5,488 bases of DNA from Candidatus Bathyarchaeota archaeon. GTDB lineage: Archaea > Thermoproteota > Bathyarchaeia > Bathyarchaeales > UBA233. Of the stretch, positions 5,337 to 5,488 are shown one piece after another. Below the pieces are notes generated by a model. The model ran no database searches. It was not told the origin of the DNA and saw only the letters and a list, made by a program, of their open reading frames with translations. A program made the translations under genes and the position numbers. The stretch covers positions 1 through 5,488 of the forward strand of contig JARYMR010000095.1 of the NCBI GenBank assembly GCA_029907045.1, in the 5' to 3' direction. The first letter of the stretch is position 1. Each line of letters starts with the position of its first letter.

Positions 5337-5474
5337 TCAAACCAATATGGACCTACCCTCTCTAGTTTTCTGCAAAGCCATCATGGCGACTTCTCGGCTT
5401 TCATCGAAATTAAAGAAAATCTTATGGTAGCCCGGGATACGTGACTTATCTCGTCTAAATTTCTCATCTAGCAT
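5337..5474 (-). CDS. Small ORF, 45 residues, hypothetical or gene fragment
   Basis: The minus strand is open from ATG at 5474-5472 to TGA at 5339-5337. The product has credible protein composition (FRRDKSRIPGYHKIFFNF, then ESREVAMMALQKTREGRS). An in-frame TAG lies two codons upstream, so the frame cannot extend to the window edge. No Shine-Dalgarno is seen in the 14 bases available, and any promoter lies outside. It may be a small leaderless gene, or the 3' fragment of a longer gene broken by a frameshift near 5475. The first is favoured slightly because an ATG is present. I recognise no family. Confidence 0.4.
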   Translation of the reverse strand: MLDEKFRRDKSRIPGYHKIFFNFDESREVAMMALQKTREGRSILV

Positions 5475-5488
5475 TAACTAAGATGACG

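Overview
The window reads as archaeal chromosome of moderate to low GC. Reasons: TATA-like boxes about 25 bases before likely transcript starts; a tRNA-Ala gene with encoded CCA; the start of a winged-helix regulator of a type I know from archaea; and an IPEFP plus membrane-helix tail like those that anchor archaeal surface proteins. The style of the genes reminds me of Bathyarchaeia and relatives within Thermoproteota. That placement is an impression, not a search result.

Layout. Bases 1-110, minus strand: the first 36 codons of an HTH regulator that runs off the left edge. Bases 111-880: a poorly coding stretch with a 7-bp inverted repeat, an ORF ending in a PEF-type surface anchor (probably a gene remnant), and a minus-strand open frame with one internal stop. 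Bases 883-960: tRNA-Ala(GGC). Bases 981-2399, minus: a divergent but catalytically complete glutamine synthetase family enzyme, convergent with the tRNA. Bases 2400-2578: a divergent promoter region. Bases 2579-3527, plus: a coiled-coil protein of unknown function and two very small ORFs, the first probably leaderless. Bases 3585-5027, plus: cysteinyl-tRNA synthetase. Bases 5068-5310, plus: a small protein with two membrane helices. Bases 5337-5474, minus: a 45-codon ORF, convergent with it.

Function. The recognisable genes are housekeeping: alanine tRNA, glutamine or related gamma-glutamyl amide synthesis, and cysteine charging of tRNA. They do not form one pathway. I see no CRISPR array, insertion sequence, toxin-antitoxin pair, defence cassette or complete mobile element. 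The least explained parts are the run of unrecognised ORFs at 2579-3527 and the decayed-looking region left of the tRNA. I found no convincing new system here.
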